Shown: positions 18,995-26,814 of the stretch, piece by piece | How positions within the stretch are numbered: position 1 is the stretch's first letter | Layout of the letters: the number at the start of each line of letters is the position of its first letter | Source of the DNA: Silvibacterium bohemicum | Lineage (GTDB): Bacteria > Acidobacteriota > Terriglobia > Terriglobales > Acidobacteriaceae | Direction of reading: 5' to 3' | Assembly: GCF_001006305.1 (NCBI RefSeq) | Contig: NZ_LBHJ01000020.1 | Span: 372,001-436,000 of the forward strand | Length of the DNA stretch: 64,000 nucleotides | The notes under the pieces: model-generated | The model's input: only the letters and a program-made list of their open reading frames with translations | What the model was told of the DNA's origin: nothing | Database searches by the model: none | Made by a program: the position numbers and the translations under genes

Positions 18995-19620
18995 GCGAAG
19001 CAGGAAAAACCAGAGTCCTTATCGTCGACGATCATCCCATCATGCGCTACGGCGTGGCAGCGATCATTCAAGCGCGCACCGATATGAGCGTCGTGGCACA
19101 GACCGGAACCGCTGCTGGCGCGGTGGAACTTTTTCGCGAGCATACTCCCGACATCACCCTGATGGACCTTCGCCTTCCCGACATGAGCGGAGTGGAAGCG
19201 ATTCGCGAGATCCGCCGCTTTGCGCCGCAGGCCAGAATCATCGTGCTCACCACCTATGAGGGAGATGAGGATATCCATCAGGCGCTGGCCGCCGGAGCGC
19301 GCGGATACCTCATCAAGGGAATGCCCCACGAGGCGCTGATCGATGCCATCCGCAAAGTGCAGGCTGGTGGCCGCTTCCTCCCTGCCCCGGTGACGCGTGC
19401 GCTCGCGTCGCGTTTACCTGATGGAGAGCTGAGCTCAAGAGAGCGCGAAGTTCTAAATCTGCTCGTGCGTGGAAAGAGCAACCGCGAGATCGCCGAGGCG
19501 CTTTCCATAAAAGAAGCGACGGTCAAGTCGCACGTCAGCGTCATTCTGATGCGACTCAACGTAACCGATCGCACTCAGGCCGTGATCACGGCTCTCCAAC
19601 GCGGGCTTGCTCATCTGTAG
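18991..19620 (+). CDS. NarL/FixJ-family response regulator
   Basis: A 209-residue response regulator. The receiver domain (about 7-122) has the acidic pair VDDH, the phosphorylation site in DITLMDLRLPDMSG (Asp57 region), a Thr in the LTTYEG segment and the conserved Lys in GYLIKGMP. The C-terminal LuxR-type helix-turn-helix (about 145-205) reads LSSREREVLNLLVRGKSNREIAEALSIKEATVKSHV with the family's usual residues. ATG at 18991 overlaps the kinase stop. Proteins of this HTH class bind inverted repeats of 16-20 bp, often centred near -42 when activating. That matches the 18-bp repeat seen at six promoters here, so this protein is the best candidate to bind it (inference). Confidence 0.95.
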   Translation: MSEAGKTRVLIVDDHPIMRYGVAAIIQARTDMSVVAQTGTAAGAVELFREHTPDITLMDLRLPDMSGVEAIREIRRFAPQARIIVLTTYEGDEDIHQALAAGARGYLIKGMPHEALIDAIRKVQAGGRFLPAPVTRALASRLPDGELSSREREVLNLLVRGKSNREIAEALSIKEATVKSHVSVILMRLNVTDRTQAVITALQRGLAHL

Positions 19621-19637
19621 AGGGCAAACAGGTTTTC

Positions 19638-21812
19638 TCATCGCGACACGGTGACTTCATACCATGAGGTCACTGTGTCACCCAGTGAAAGCGACCAGCC
19701 ACCATTCGCGAACGCCGCGGAAATCTTTTCCCCGACCGGTTGTCCAGCTCCATCGAGCGCTTGAAGAGAGATAGCTTTCGCCCCCTGTATCTGCCGGAGC
19801 GTGATCGTTCCCGTTACAGGCTCGATCAGCGTAGGAAATCCGCCCCACTCGGTCACATCGGTTCCCGCCGTATTCCAGCGTTCGCCGCTATTTCGCACCG
19901 TGCCGCCGGCCACCAGCAGCATGCGCGATGATTCACCAATGGCACGGCCGTCGAGTGAGCTGAGTTGGATGGTGCAGAAGCTGTTCTCCGGCACGGCGGC
20001 AAGATTGCTGAGCTGCTTGTTGTAGGCTCGGGCAAACCCGATCAGCGCCTGGGTGCGTGGAGTATCGATCGTCACCAGACCTTCCTGAGGATGCGACGTA
20101 TACCAGGCAAGCTGCCCCGTATCGGAAACGATCGCATCGGTAACTGCTGCTGCGTCAAACGCCTTCGTAGGGCCGCCCTGCAGCGACGAGACACGAACCT
20201 CATGCTGCAGCGGTAACGTTAGAGGAAAACCTGGCGTGAAGAAAGGCCGCTCTGTGGCCTCCGGCAACAGCATGCTGTCGAATGCCTGTTCGCGGCTGTA
20301 GGATCGCTCCACCGTTGTGTGCGCCTTCGCAACGTCGCCACGCAAGAACAGCAATGCTCCTGCCGCCAGCTCCGGCATCTTTACTGGATCTGAAGAAATA
20401 TCAAACGGGTCGCCAACGTACGGCTTCCACGCTGCATCGGCCTTTGGCTCGAAGGTGTACCACATGATGCCGTCCCAATCCTGAAGCAGACCGTAGGCTG
20501 CAAGAATTGGAATGCCCTCGCTGTCGTAATCGTTGGGAAATGGATTGTTGACCTCGCTCACCGTGTACGGCTTCCCTGCGATGGCCGAACGCGAAAGATC
20601 GACAACCGTAGAATGCAGCGGGTCGTTGACCATCGGAGACTTCCGCACATACGACTCAGGATGTTCCCAGTAGTCGTGTCCATCGATCAGATCCGCCGAT
20701 GACGCAGCCAGCAGAATCGGATAACCACTGTTCGCATGGCTATGATCCGCCGTCGCGATCACCAGCGACTTCGACCTCAAATCCTCTTTAAGATATTTTT
20801 CCATCTCATCGAAGTAATTGCGCTGCACGTCGTTATAGAACTCTGCCTCTGCATGAAAGCGCTCAGGCGGAGACGCAGCGGCCTTACCTTTAGTGGCAAT
20901 CAAAGTGACCGGTTTATCTGATTCAATACCTGCAATCCTGCGAAGCTGAGAAATCTCATCCGGAGTTCGATGCCTCGCCAGCCAGTCGTTATACATTCCC
21001 GTCAGCTCAATCAGATAAAACGGCGAAGGAGCGCGGTATCCCACGTTCAGCGCATTTTCGTTATTGATCTCGATCAGAGCAACCGCTGGATCGTCCGTGT
21101 ACTTTCGCTTCGTGTAGGGATTCAGGTGATCCAGCAGTTGCTGCGCATACTCTTTCTGCAGCTCAATCATGCGCCGGTCGAAGATCGATGTGCCTTTAGC
21201 GCCTTCGCGCAACATCCCAGCGTCCTGCACGTCATCGGCACTCTGAAAAGGCCTTCCCACCAGCAGATTGAAGTCTACATAAATCCCGCGCTTTTCCAGC
21301 TCCGCAATGAACAAGTCCTCGCGATCTACCTGTTCGGGATCGAGCGCACGCGTATCCGGCCTTTGATTATCGATCAGACCGCGGGGCTCCTTCAGGTCAA
21401 GGAACTGGAAGCGAACGCAATTCACGCCAAAGCGCGCTAGGGTCGCTGCCCAGAATGCCGCATCTTCCTTGCTTGGAATCTGACGGGAGCCGGGACTCCA
21501 GTCCGTGATGTTGACTCCCCAGAATCGGATACGCTGTCCGCCTTCTGTCGCCAGGTGGCCGTCTTTCACCCGCACGAAGCCATGCTTGCCCGCCGGCGCA
21601 TCGAGCAGGGACGAAACATCTGCCGGAGAGGCGGCCAGAGCCGCGCGTCGATGATCAAGCGTGAACGGCATGAGTCTCTCAGGCGTCTGGGCAAAAACTG
21701 CGGAGCGCATTCCGCACAATGCAAGTGCTGCAAAAAAGAATAGCCGGCACATCTGCCGATACTCGCTGACAACTAAACCGGTGCTCCGGCGCTTAAGTTT
21801 TCCTGAAATCAT
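19638..21812 (-). CDS. Exported clan GH-A glycoside hydrolase (GH5/GH42-like)
   Basis: A 724-residue secreted enzyme. A short basic lead precedes the signal peptide (MCRLFFFAALALCGMRSAVFAQ, about 21-42). The catalytic region begins with RIRFWGVNITDW and FGVNCVRFQFLD and has the acid/base-like LIEINNENALN (about residue 260) and a candidate nucleophile in PYTVSEVNNPFPND. This is a (beta/alpha)8 clan GH-A pattern. A beta-rich C-terminal part (about 520-724) may be a carbohydrate-binding or accessory domain. Substrate is not clear; beta-mannan or beta-galactan would be guesses. The open frame begins at 21866 inside the operator, so I place the start at ATG 21812, after a GA-rich AGGGGCAGGG segment. 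ATG 21752 is an alternative. It is convergent with the regulator gene, with a 17-base gap. Confidence 0.8.
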   Translation of the reverse strand: MISGKLKRRSTGLVVSEYRQMCRLFFFAALALCGMRSAVFAQTPERLMPFTLDHRRAALAASPADVSSLLDAPAGKHGFVRVKDGHLATEGGQRIRFWGVNITDWSPGSRQIPSKEDAAFWAATLARFGVNCVRFQFLDLKEPRGLIDNQRPDTRALDPEQVDREDLFIAELEKRGIYVDFNLLVGRPFQSADDVQDAGMLREGAKGTSIFDRRMIELQKEYAQQLLDHLNPYTKRKYTDDPAVALIEINNENALNVGYRAPSPFYLIELTGMYNDWLARHRTPDEISQLRRIAGIESDKPVTLIATKGKAAASPPERFHAEAEFYNDVQRNYFDEMEKYLKEDLRSKSLVIATADHSHANSGYPILLAASSADLIDGHDYWEHPESYVRKSPMVNDPLHSTVVDLSRSAIAGKPYTVSEVNNPFPNDYDSEGIPILAAYGLLQDWDGIMWYTFEPKADAAWKPYVGDPFDISSDPVKMPELAAGALLFLRGDVAKAHTTVERSYSREQAFDSMLLPEATERPFFTPGFPLTLPLQHEVRVSSLQGGPTKAFDAAAVTDAIVSDTGQLAWYTSHPQEGLVTIDTPRTQALIGFARAYNKQLSNLAAVPENSFCTIQLSSLDGRAIGESSRMLLVAGGTVRNSGERWNTAGTDVTEWGGFPTLIEPVTGTITLRQIQGAKAISLQALDGAGQPVGEKISAAFANGGWSLSLGDTVTSWYEVTVSR

Positions 21813-21829
21813 CCCTGCCCCTCGCGGGG

Positions 21830-21875
21830 AATGTATGCGATCGAGCATATGGCGCGAATCCGACAAAAGTCGGAT
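21830..21875 (-). promoter_or_regulatory. Shared-architecture promoter of the clan GH-A hydrolase (operator 21858-21875, -10 at 21830-21835)
   Basis: Read toward the gene: ATCCGAC-TTTT-GTCGGAT, a perfect 7-4-7 inverted repeat, 22 bases, then TACATT. The start codon at 21812 lies about 11 bases past the expected transcription start. Confidence 0.75.
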
Positions 21876-21927
21876 CAGACAACTTCACATTCTGAGGGGC
21901 GAAGCAGCGGCGCAAAGGGCCCAGCAG

Positions 21928-22830
21928 CTACGCGGAGCCCAGTGCTTGCTGCGCAGCTTCGCGCGACTTCCTCAGTGACTCCACCGGATCGCTTGTCGGG
22001 TAATATTCCATCGCGATAAACCGTCTGTAATGCAGGGCAGCCAGCTTGCGATAGATGTTCGTGTAGTTCACCTCGCCCGTGCCCGGTTCATGACGGCCCG
22101 GCACGTCGGCAATATGCACCAACCCGATCCAGTCGATGTTGTTCTCCAGCTTCTCGATCAGGTTCCCGTAGGCGCGCTGCTCATGATAGAAGTCGTAGAG
22201 CACCTTCACATTATCTCGATTGATCTCGCGCACGATTCCGAAGCCTTCGCTCACCGTTGAAAGAAAAATGGTGGGATTCTCGAGCGGATCGATCGGCTCA
22301 ATCACAATCTCGATTTTGTGTTTGGCTGCGAGATCTGCGGCCCGCTGTAGATTATCGATCGATGTCTGCCGCTGTATCTTCGGATCGACGCCCAGCACGC
22401 GTTTTCCCGAGAGCAAGATGATCTGCGGACATTGCAGCTCCACCGCGTAGTTCACCTGCTCCTCCATCTGCTTCAGAAAATCGCCCGACTCCTCCGGCAC
22501 TGCGAAGCCGGCCTTCACGCCGCTCATCGAATCGAAAATCAGTCCCAGCGATTGCATGCGCGCCATGATGCGCTGGGTTTCCTGCTTCGACCACTTTTGA
22601 AACTCGCCCACCAGCTCGATCCCCTGGTAGCCGGAGGAGGAAACGATCTCGACGCAGCGATCAAAGGGAGCCTGCTTTTCCAGCGCCCACAGCATGAATG
22701 AAAATCGCACACCGCTCGCATTCAGGCCTGCATTCTGGTTCGGAGAAGCGACAGGAAGCGCGCCAGCGCGTGACATGGCAGATCCAAGAAGTGATCCCAG
22801 CGCAAGCTGGCTGAAGCTACGACGATTCAT
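21928..22830 (-). CDS. Tat-exported hydroxypyruvate isomerase-like TIM-barrel protein
   Basis: A 300-residue protein of the AP-endonuclease-2 / sugar isomerase-epimerase superfamily, closest in pattern to hydroxypyruvate isomerases. A twin-arginine signal (MNRRSFSQLALGSLLGSA) directs it to the periplasm. Metal-site landmarks are IVIEPID (Glu), VKVLYDFYHEQ (Asp/His), IGLVHIADVPGRHEPGTGEVNY and RFIAMEYYP (final Glu). ATG 22830 is preceded by GAGG six bases away; earlier in-frame ATGs lack this. It follows the next gene by 48 bases in the same operon. Exported isomerase-like proteins occur in glycan loci and may act on oxidised (keto) sugars; the substrate here is unknown. Confidence 0.87.
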   Translation of the reverse strand: MNRRSFSQLALGSLLGSAMSRAGALPVASPNQNAGLNASGVRFSFMLWALEKQAPFDRCVEIVSSSGYQGIELVGEFQKWSKQETQRIMARMQSLGLIFDSMSGVKAGFAVPEESGDFLKQMEEQVNYAVELQCPQIILLSGKRVLGVDPKIQRQTSIDNLQRAADLAAKHKIEIVIEPIDPLENPTIFLSTVSEGFGIVREINRDNVKVLYDFYHEQRAYGNLIEKLENNIDWIGLVHIADVPGRHEPGTGEVNYTNIYRKLAALHYRRFIAMEYYPTSDPVESLRKSREAAQQALGSA

Positions 22831-22878
22831 GAAACCTCGCATACAAAAGAAATAAGCGGCGCACTGCAAACGCAGATC

Positions 22879-23775
22879 CTATGCAAAGGGAGGAAGCGCG
22901 CGCAGGTAGTCATAGTCCACCTTCGCTGCATCGATCGCTTGCATGTCTGGAAACGGCGGCTCCTGCTCTACATAGTAGGAGAGGATGCCAATCTTGATCG
23001 CCGCTGCCAGGATCGGCCGGTAATCGATATATCCACGGCCCAGCTCCGTTCCCTGAGGCCGCTGATCTTTCGCGAGCGATGTGCTCACTTTGCTCCCCCG
23101 AACGAAATCTTTAATGTGAAGCATCTTGATTCGCTTCGGATACCTGCGAAAATAATCCGGAGGATTGAAACCTGCCGCCACCATCCATCCACAATCGACT
23201 TCGAAGTCCACCAGCGCCGGGTCGGTCTCTGCCAGCAAAACGTCATAGCCGATCTTGCCGCCGTCGAGCTTTCGGAATTCCATGTTGTGATTGTGATAGG
23301 CATACTGCAGTCCAGCCTGCTTCGCTGTTTTTCCGATCTCGTTGAGCCGGGCCGCCATGTTTTTGTAGTCCTCGACTGCCGGCTGCGTGGATGCGCTTGG
23401 CGGAAGCATCGCCGAACACACAGCAAAATGTGCGCCTACCGCATTGGCATCGGCAAACGCTGGGCCCAGATCGGATGTGTTCATCTGCAGGTGCGCGCTA
23501 TGGCATACCAAACCGGCCGCATCGAGCTGTTTGCGAAACTCTGCGCCGGTCAGGCCCGCAAACCCGGCAGTCTCTACTTCTCGGTATCCAATCTCACGAA
23601 TCTTTTTCAGAGCGCCCGGCACATCTTGCTTGAGCTCGTCTCCAACCGTGTAAAGCTGAATACCGACAGGCTGTCTGCCAGCCTTGGCCAAAGCGCTGCG
23701 AGAGAACGTTGAGGTTAGCAAAGCGGCAGCGGCTGAGCTGTTGCGAAGAAAGCTGCGTCTGGAGAGGAGCGGCAT
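22879..23775 (-). CDS. Tat-exported sugar phosphate isomerase/epimerase-like TIM-barrel protein
   Basis: A 298-residue protein of the same superfamily as its downstream neighbour but only distantly similar to it. It has a Tat-type signal (LSRRSFLRNSSAAAALLTSTFS), then a (beta/alpha)8 barrel with QLYTVGDEL, EVETAGFAGLTGAEF, YAYHNHNMEF (His pair), DFEVDCGWMVAAG (Glu/Asp) and MLHIKDF (His/Asp). These match the divalent-metal binding pattern of xylose-isomerase-like barrels. AAGGAAAA lies upstream of the ATG. The gene follows the HbpS-like gene by 62 bases. Export argues against a sugar-phosphate substrate; a periplasmic sugar derivative is more likely (inference). Confidence 0.87.
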   Translation of the reverse strand: MPLLSRRSFLRNSSAAAALLTSTFSRSALAKAGRQPVGIQLYTVGDELKQDVPGALKKIREIGYREVETAGFAGLTGAEFRKQLDAAGLVCHSAHLQMNTSDLGPAFADANAVGAHFAVCSAMLPPSASTQPAVEDYKNMAARLNEIGKTAKQAGLQYAYHNHNMEFRKLDGGKIGYDVLLAETDPALVDFEVDCGWMVAAGFNPPDYFRRYPKRIKMLHIKDFVRGSKVSTSLAKDQRPQGTELGRGYIDYRPILAAAIKIGILSYYVEQEPPFPDMQAIDAAKVDYDYLRALPPFA

Positions 23776-23837
23776 CCTGAGTTTTCCTTTCGAACCGTAA
23801 TGTACCTTAGCTTGGCTGACAACACAGAATAGGCGTC

Positions 23838-24332
23838 TTACAGATCGTCTTTCAAACGCGCAAGTCCTGACTTTGAAACCTGCACATCGTCATCCGACTT
23901 TCCCCCGCTGAAAGCCGCAATCACATAGCCTGTCTTGCTGCGCGCAATCACGCCGCCCGTCCAGTCGAACTCTCCCGTCATCGGAGGGCGCGCATGGCTG
24001 CCGCTGTCGCGCAGCGTGTCCGCCATCTCGGAAGCCTTCGCATACGCGATCGCCAGCAGGTTCGATCCCGGATTGCCCGTAGTTGGCAGGTCTTTCATGC
24101 GCCCCACGACCACCATTTTCGACTCCCACGACTGAATGCTGTCGCCCTGAAAATAGGCCACCACTGCGACTCCGCCGATATTCAGATCTTTCGCGCGCTG
24201 CTGCATCGCGGCCAACGCCGAATCGGCGACGTCGCCAAAATGGCTATGGCTCGATGGCGCCTGGGCCGGCACCGACGCCGGCGCAATTGCAAGAAAGAGC
24301 GCCACAGTAATGATGGAAAAAAGACGTTTCAT
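23838..24332 (-). CDS. Exported GlcG/HbpS-like protein
   Basis: A 164-residue protein with a signal peptide (MKRLFSIITVALFLAIAPASVPAQA) and a single domain resembling the GlcG/HbpS family (SALAAMQQRAKDLNIGGVAVVAYF, AYAKASEMADTLRDSGS, GGVIARSKTGYVIAAFSGGKSDDDV). HbpS itself binds haem and interacts with a sensor kinase in Streptomyces; GlcG-type members have no proven enzymatic role. ATG 24332 is chosen; the frame starts nine bases earlier with TTG. It is the first gene of a three-gene operon (with two isomerase-like genes) driven by the promoter at 24409-24454. Confidence 0.75.
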   Translation of the reverse strand: MKRLFSIITVALFLAIAPASVPAQAPSSHSHFGDVADSALAAMQQRAKDLNIGGVAVVAYFQGDSIQSWESKMVVVGRMKDLPTTGNPGSNLLAIAYAKASEMADTLRDSGSHARPPMTGEFDWTGGVIARSKTGYVIAAFSGGKSDDDVQVSKSGLARLKDDL

Positions 24333-24408
24333 CGGAACCAACCTTGTCGTGATCGGGCTTGCATCGGCAACTCAGAGCGGCGGCGCGTCGGAAAACAAAG
24401 CGCAGATG

Positions 24409-24454
24409 ACTATAGACGAGAGAACGCAGAATGCGAATCCGACGAAGGTCGGAA
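24409..24454 (-). promoter_or_regulatory. Shared-architecture promoter of the HbpS-like/isomerase operon (operator 24437-24454, -10 at 24409-24414)
   Basis: Read toward the gene: TTCCGAC-CTTC-GTCGGAT, 22 bases, then TATAGT, the best -10 of the set. The operator centre is 29 bp from that of the divergent site at 24466-24483. Confidence 0.75.
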
Positions 24455-24465
24455 TAAGATGTCTC

Positions 24466-24511
24466 TTGCGACTTTTGTCGGATTCGTAATGTGCAGACGC
24501 TCAAGTATCGT
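24466..24511 (+). promoter_or_regulatory. Shared-architecture promoter of the VOC gene (operator 24466-24483, -10 at 24506-24511)
   Basis: Reads TTGCGAC-TTTT-GTCGGAT, 22 bases, then TATCGT. The gene-proximal half is perfect; the distal half has two differences. It is back to back with the minus-strand site at 24437-24454. Confidence 0.7.
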
Positions 24512-24587
24512 GGTCTCGCGTTCGCAGAGCAGAATATCTGGTTTCCTTTATATTTCGACTCTCTCGTGAAAGGACAAAAACGCATCG

Positions 24588-25526
24588 ATGAGCGCCCGAA
24601 AGCAAGCTCTCCTTCTTCTCCTCTGTGCTCTTGTCGAACTTGGTCCCGCGTCGGCACAGAGCGGTCCATCCCGCCCTGCAATCACAGGAATTTCTCACGT
24701 TACCTTCTATGCTGATGATCTGCAAAAGTCGGAGGCCTTTTACACCAATGTCCTCGGCTGGGAGCAACAGCCCGCCGCTGATCGTTCCACAGGAGTGCGC
24801 TTTTTTGCCAATCACCAGCAATTCATCGAGTTGGTCCCTGCTCCGCGGCCGGCAATGCTGAATCGCCTGCAAAGCTTTGGCCTGAATACTAGCGATGCCG
24901 AGAGACTGCGCCGCTACCTCGGGGCTCACGGCGTCGCCGTGCCCGCCGCGGTTACCGTCGCTCCGGATGGAAGCCGCTACTTCGTTACTCACGACCCCGA
25001 AGGCAACGAAGTTGAGTTTGTCCAATTGAGCAAACACGCGGTGCCCGCTCCTGCGAATCTGTCGAAGCGGCTCAGCACCCATATCATTCATGCCGGCTTC
25101 GTCGCACATAACCGCGCGGGCCTCGATCACTTCTACAAGGACTTGCTGGGATGCCACCTCTACTGGGAAGGCGCGGCACAAGCCGGTCACACCGACTGGG
25201 TCATGATGCAGGTGCCGGATGGCACGGACTGGATCGAGTACATGCTCTATCTTCCGACCACGCCTTCACGCGGGCAGTTGGCCAGCGCCAATCACTTCTC
25301 GCCAGGTGTGGTCAGCATCGCAGAGCTGAACAAGCGTCTTTTGTCTCAGGGATGGAAACCAAGCGCACAGGAACGCCCACCGCTGCTGGGGCTCGATGGC
25401 AAGTGGCAGCTTGACCTCTTCGATCCGGATGGCACACGCGTCGAGTTCATGGAGTTCGAGCCGGTGAAAACGCCTTGCTGCTCGAGCTTCACCGGACCGC
25501 TCCCTGGACCATATCCGGGCTGGTGA
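24588..25526 (+). CDS. Exported two-domain VOC (glyoxalase/dioxygenase fold) protein
   Basis: A 312-residue protein with a signal peptide (about 1-23) and two vicinal-oxygen-chelate modules: about 32-150 (GISHVTFYADDLQKSEAFYTNVLGWE ending in DPEGNEVEFVQL) and about 165-295 (HIIHAGFVAHNRAGLDHFYKDLLG ending in DPDGTRVEFMEF). His and Glu at the module ends are metal-ligand candidates. VOC enzymes include glyoxalases, dioxygenases and epimerases; a periplasmic location suggests action on an imported sugar or phenolic, but no specific reaction can be named. The start has AAAGGAC upstream. The gene is divergent from the HbpS-like operon and has its own copy of the shared promoter. Confidence 0.88.
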   Translation: MSARKQALLLLLCALVELGPASAQSGPSRPAITGISHVTFYADDLQKSEAFYTNVLGWEQQPAADRSTGVRFFANHQQFIELVPAPRPAMLNRLQSFGLNTSDAERLRRYLGAHGVAVPAAVTVAPDGSRYFVTHDPEGNEVEFVQLSKHAVPAPANLSKRLSTHIIHAGFVAHNRAGLDHFYKDLLGCHLYWEGAAQAGHTDWVMMQVPDGTDWIEYMLYLPTTPSRGQLASANHFSPGVVSIAELNKRLLSQGWKPSAQERPPLLGLDGKWQLDLFDPDGTRVEFMEFEPVKTPCCSSFTGPLPGPYPGW

Positions 25527-25571
25527 TCGAAGCAGTTCACATTGCTTCGAAATAGCAGTGCGATGTCCTGA

Positions 25572-26618
25572 TCACTGTAAGATTGCATCGATAAGCTGCA
25601 GTTCTTCCGCTGTAAAGTGGCGATTGTCGAGCGCTCTAACGTTCTCTTCGATTTGTTCCAGACGGCTTGCTCCGATAAGCACGCTCGCGATACACCTCTG
25701 CCGCGTCACCCACACCAGCGCCATTTGCGCCAGGCTCTGGGAGCGCTCTCGCGCAATCTCCTTGAGAGCGCGTATCTGTTCGAGCCTGCGTTCATTCAAA
25801 TCGGCAGGCTTGAGAAACCTGCCCACTGCTGCTCGCGAATCGGAAGGAATGCCGTCAAGGTAGCGCTCCGAGAGCATTCCCTGTGCCAGCGGCGAAAACG
25901 CAATTCCGCCAATCCCCTGTTGCTCTAGGGTCCCGAACAGGCCCTCTTCTGGCGCCCGCTGGAACAGCGAATACCGCATCTGATGAATCAGGCATGGCGT
26001 CTTCAGCTCGCACAGCACTGCGGCAGCCCGTGCCGTTTGCTCCGCGTTATAGTTCGAGATGCCCACATACAGGGCCTTGCCCGCGCGAACGGCATGCGCA
26101 AGTGCGGCCACGGTCTCCTCGACAGGCGTATTGGGGTCGGGCCGGTGCGAATAGAAGATATCGACATACTCCAGCCCCATGCGCTGCAGACTCTCATCCA
26201 GGCTGCTCAACAGATATTTGCGCGAGCCCCAGTTGCCGTAAGGCCCCGGCCACATGTCATAGCCGGCCTTCGTCGAAAGAACCAGCTCCTTTCGGTAAGG
26301 ACGAAAATCCTGCCGATATAGCAGTCCGAAAGTTTCCTCTGCGGCCCCATAGGGCGGCCCATAGTTGTTCGCCAGATCGAAGTGTGTAATTCCAAGATCG
26401 AAGGCTCGCCGCAGCATCGCACGTCCCGTCTCCAGAGAAGTGGTCGCGCCAAAGTTGTGCCACAACCCCAGAGAGATGGCAGGCAGCACCAGCCCGCTTC
26501 GTCCGCAGCGAACGAACGTTGCCTCTTCATATCTGCGATCGCTGCCGATGTACAAGGCTCCCTCGCTGCAGGCCAGTCTAAATGAAATCGTCTTTGTGCT
26601 TGATGAGCGAACACCCAT
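25572..26618 (-). CDS. Aldo/keto reductase, YghZ (L-glyceraldehyde 3-phosphate reductase) type
   Basis: A 348-residue NADPH-dependent reductase. The N-terminal region RRYEEATFVRCGRSGLVLPAISLGLWHNFG and FDLANNYGPPYGAAEETFG are hallmarks of the YghZ/GPR subgroup. The catalytic tetrad residues are visible (Asp in THFDLANNYG, Tyr, Lys in LSTKAGYDMWPGPYG, His in IFYSHRPDPNTPVEE), and the NADP-binding end has SVLIGASRLEQIEENV. The family usually starts close to the DRRYEE segment; a TTG at 26555 after GAGGGAG is therefore a credible start in place of ATG 26618. Such enzymes act on methylglyoxal, glyceraldehyde phosphate or other aldehydes. It lies convergent to the VOC gene, and no copy of the shared promoter points at it. 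Confidence 0.9.
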   Translation of the reverse strand: MGVRSSSTKTISFRLACSEGALYIGSDRRYEEATFVRCGRSGLVLPAISLGLWHNFGATTSLETGRAMLRRAFDLGITHFDLANNYGPPYGAAEETFGLLYRQDFRPYRKELVLSTKAGYDMWPGPYGNWGSRKYLLSSLDESLQRMGLEYVDIFYSHRPDPNTPVEETVAALAHAVRAGKALYVGISNYNAEQTARAAAVLCELKTPCLIHQMRYSLFQRAPEEGLFGTLEQQGIGGIAFSPLAQGMLSERYLDGIPSDSRAAVGRFLKPADLNERRLEQIRALKEIARERSQSLAQMALVWVTRQRCIASVLIGASRLEQIEENVRALDNRHFTAEELQLIDAILQ

Positions 26619-26635
26619 CCTGTAAAAAAGCGTCT

Positions 26636-26680
26636 ACTCGACTTTCGGCGGATACATGGCAGAATAGATTCGCGTAGTGT
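26636..26680 (+). promoter_or_regulatory. Probable shared-architecture promoter of the GH2 gene (operator 26636-26653, -10 at 26675-26680)
   Basis: Reads ACTCGAC-TTTC-GGCGGAT, three differences from the perfect repeat, then 21 bases and TAGTGT. It is the weakest member: both site and spacing deviate. It lies about 135 bases before the GH2 start codon. Confidence 0.5.
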
Positions 26681-26814
26681 GACCATTGCTGCGATCCATG
26701 ATGAAATCTGCGGCGCACGCCGTTGCGCCATCTGCTCTCTCGATGAACCACTAAATACGTTTTGTGGCTAGGGATGTTTCATCCCAGTTGGCCGCAACGA
26801 GGTATAGAAGGACA

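Noticed and set aside
24718-24736. AAAAGTCGGAG match to the operator within the VOC coding region
   Set aside because: Only one arm matches and it lies inside a conserved coding segment.
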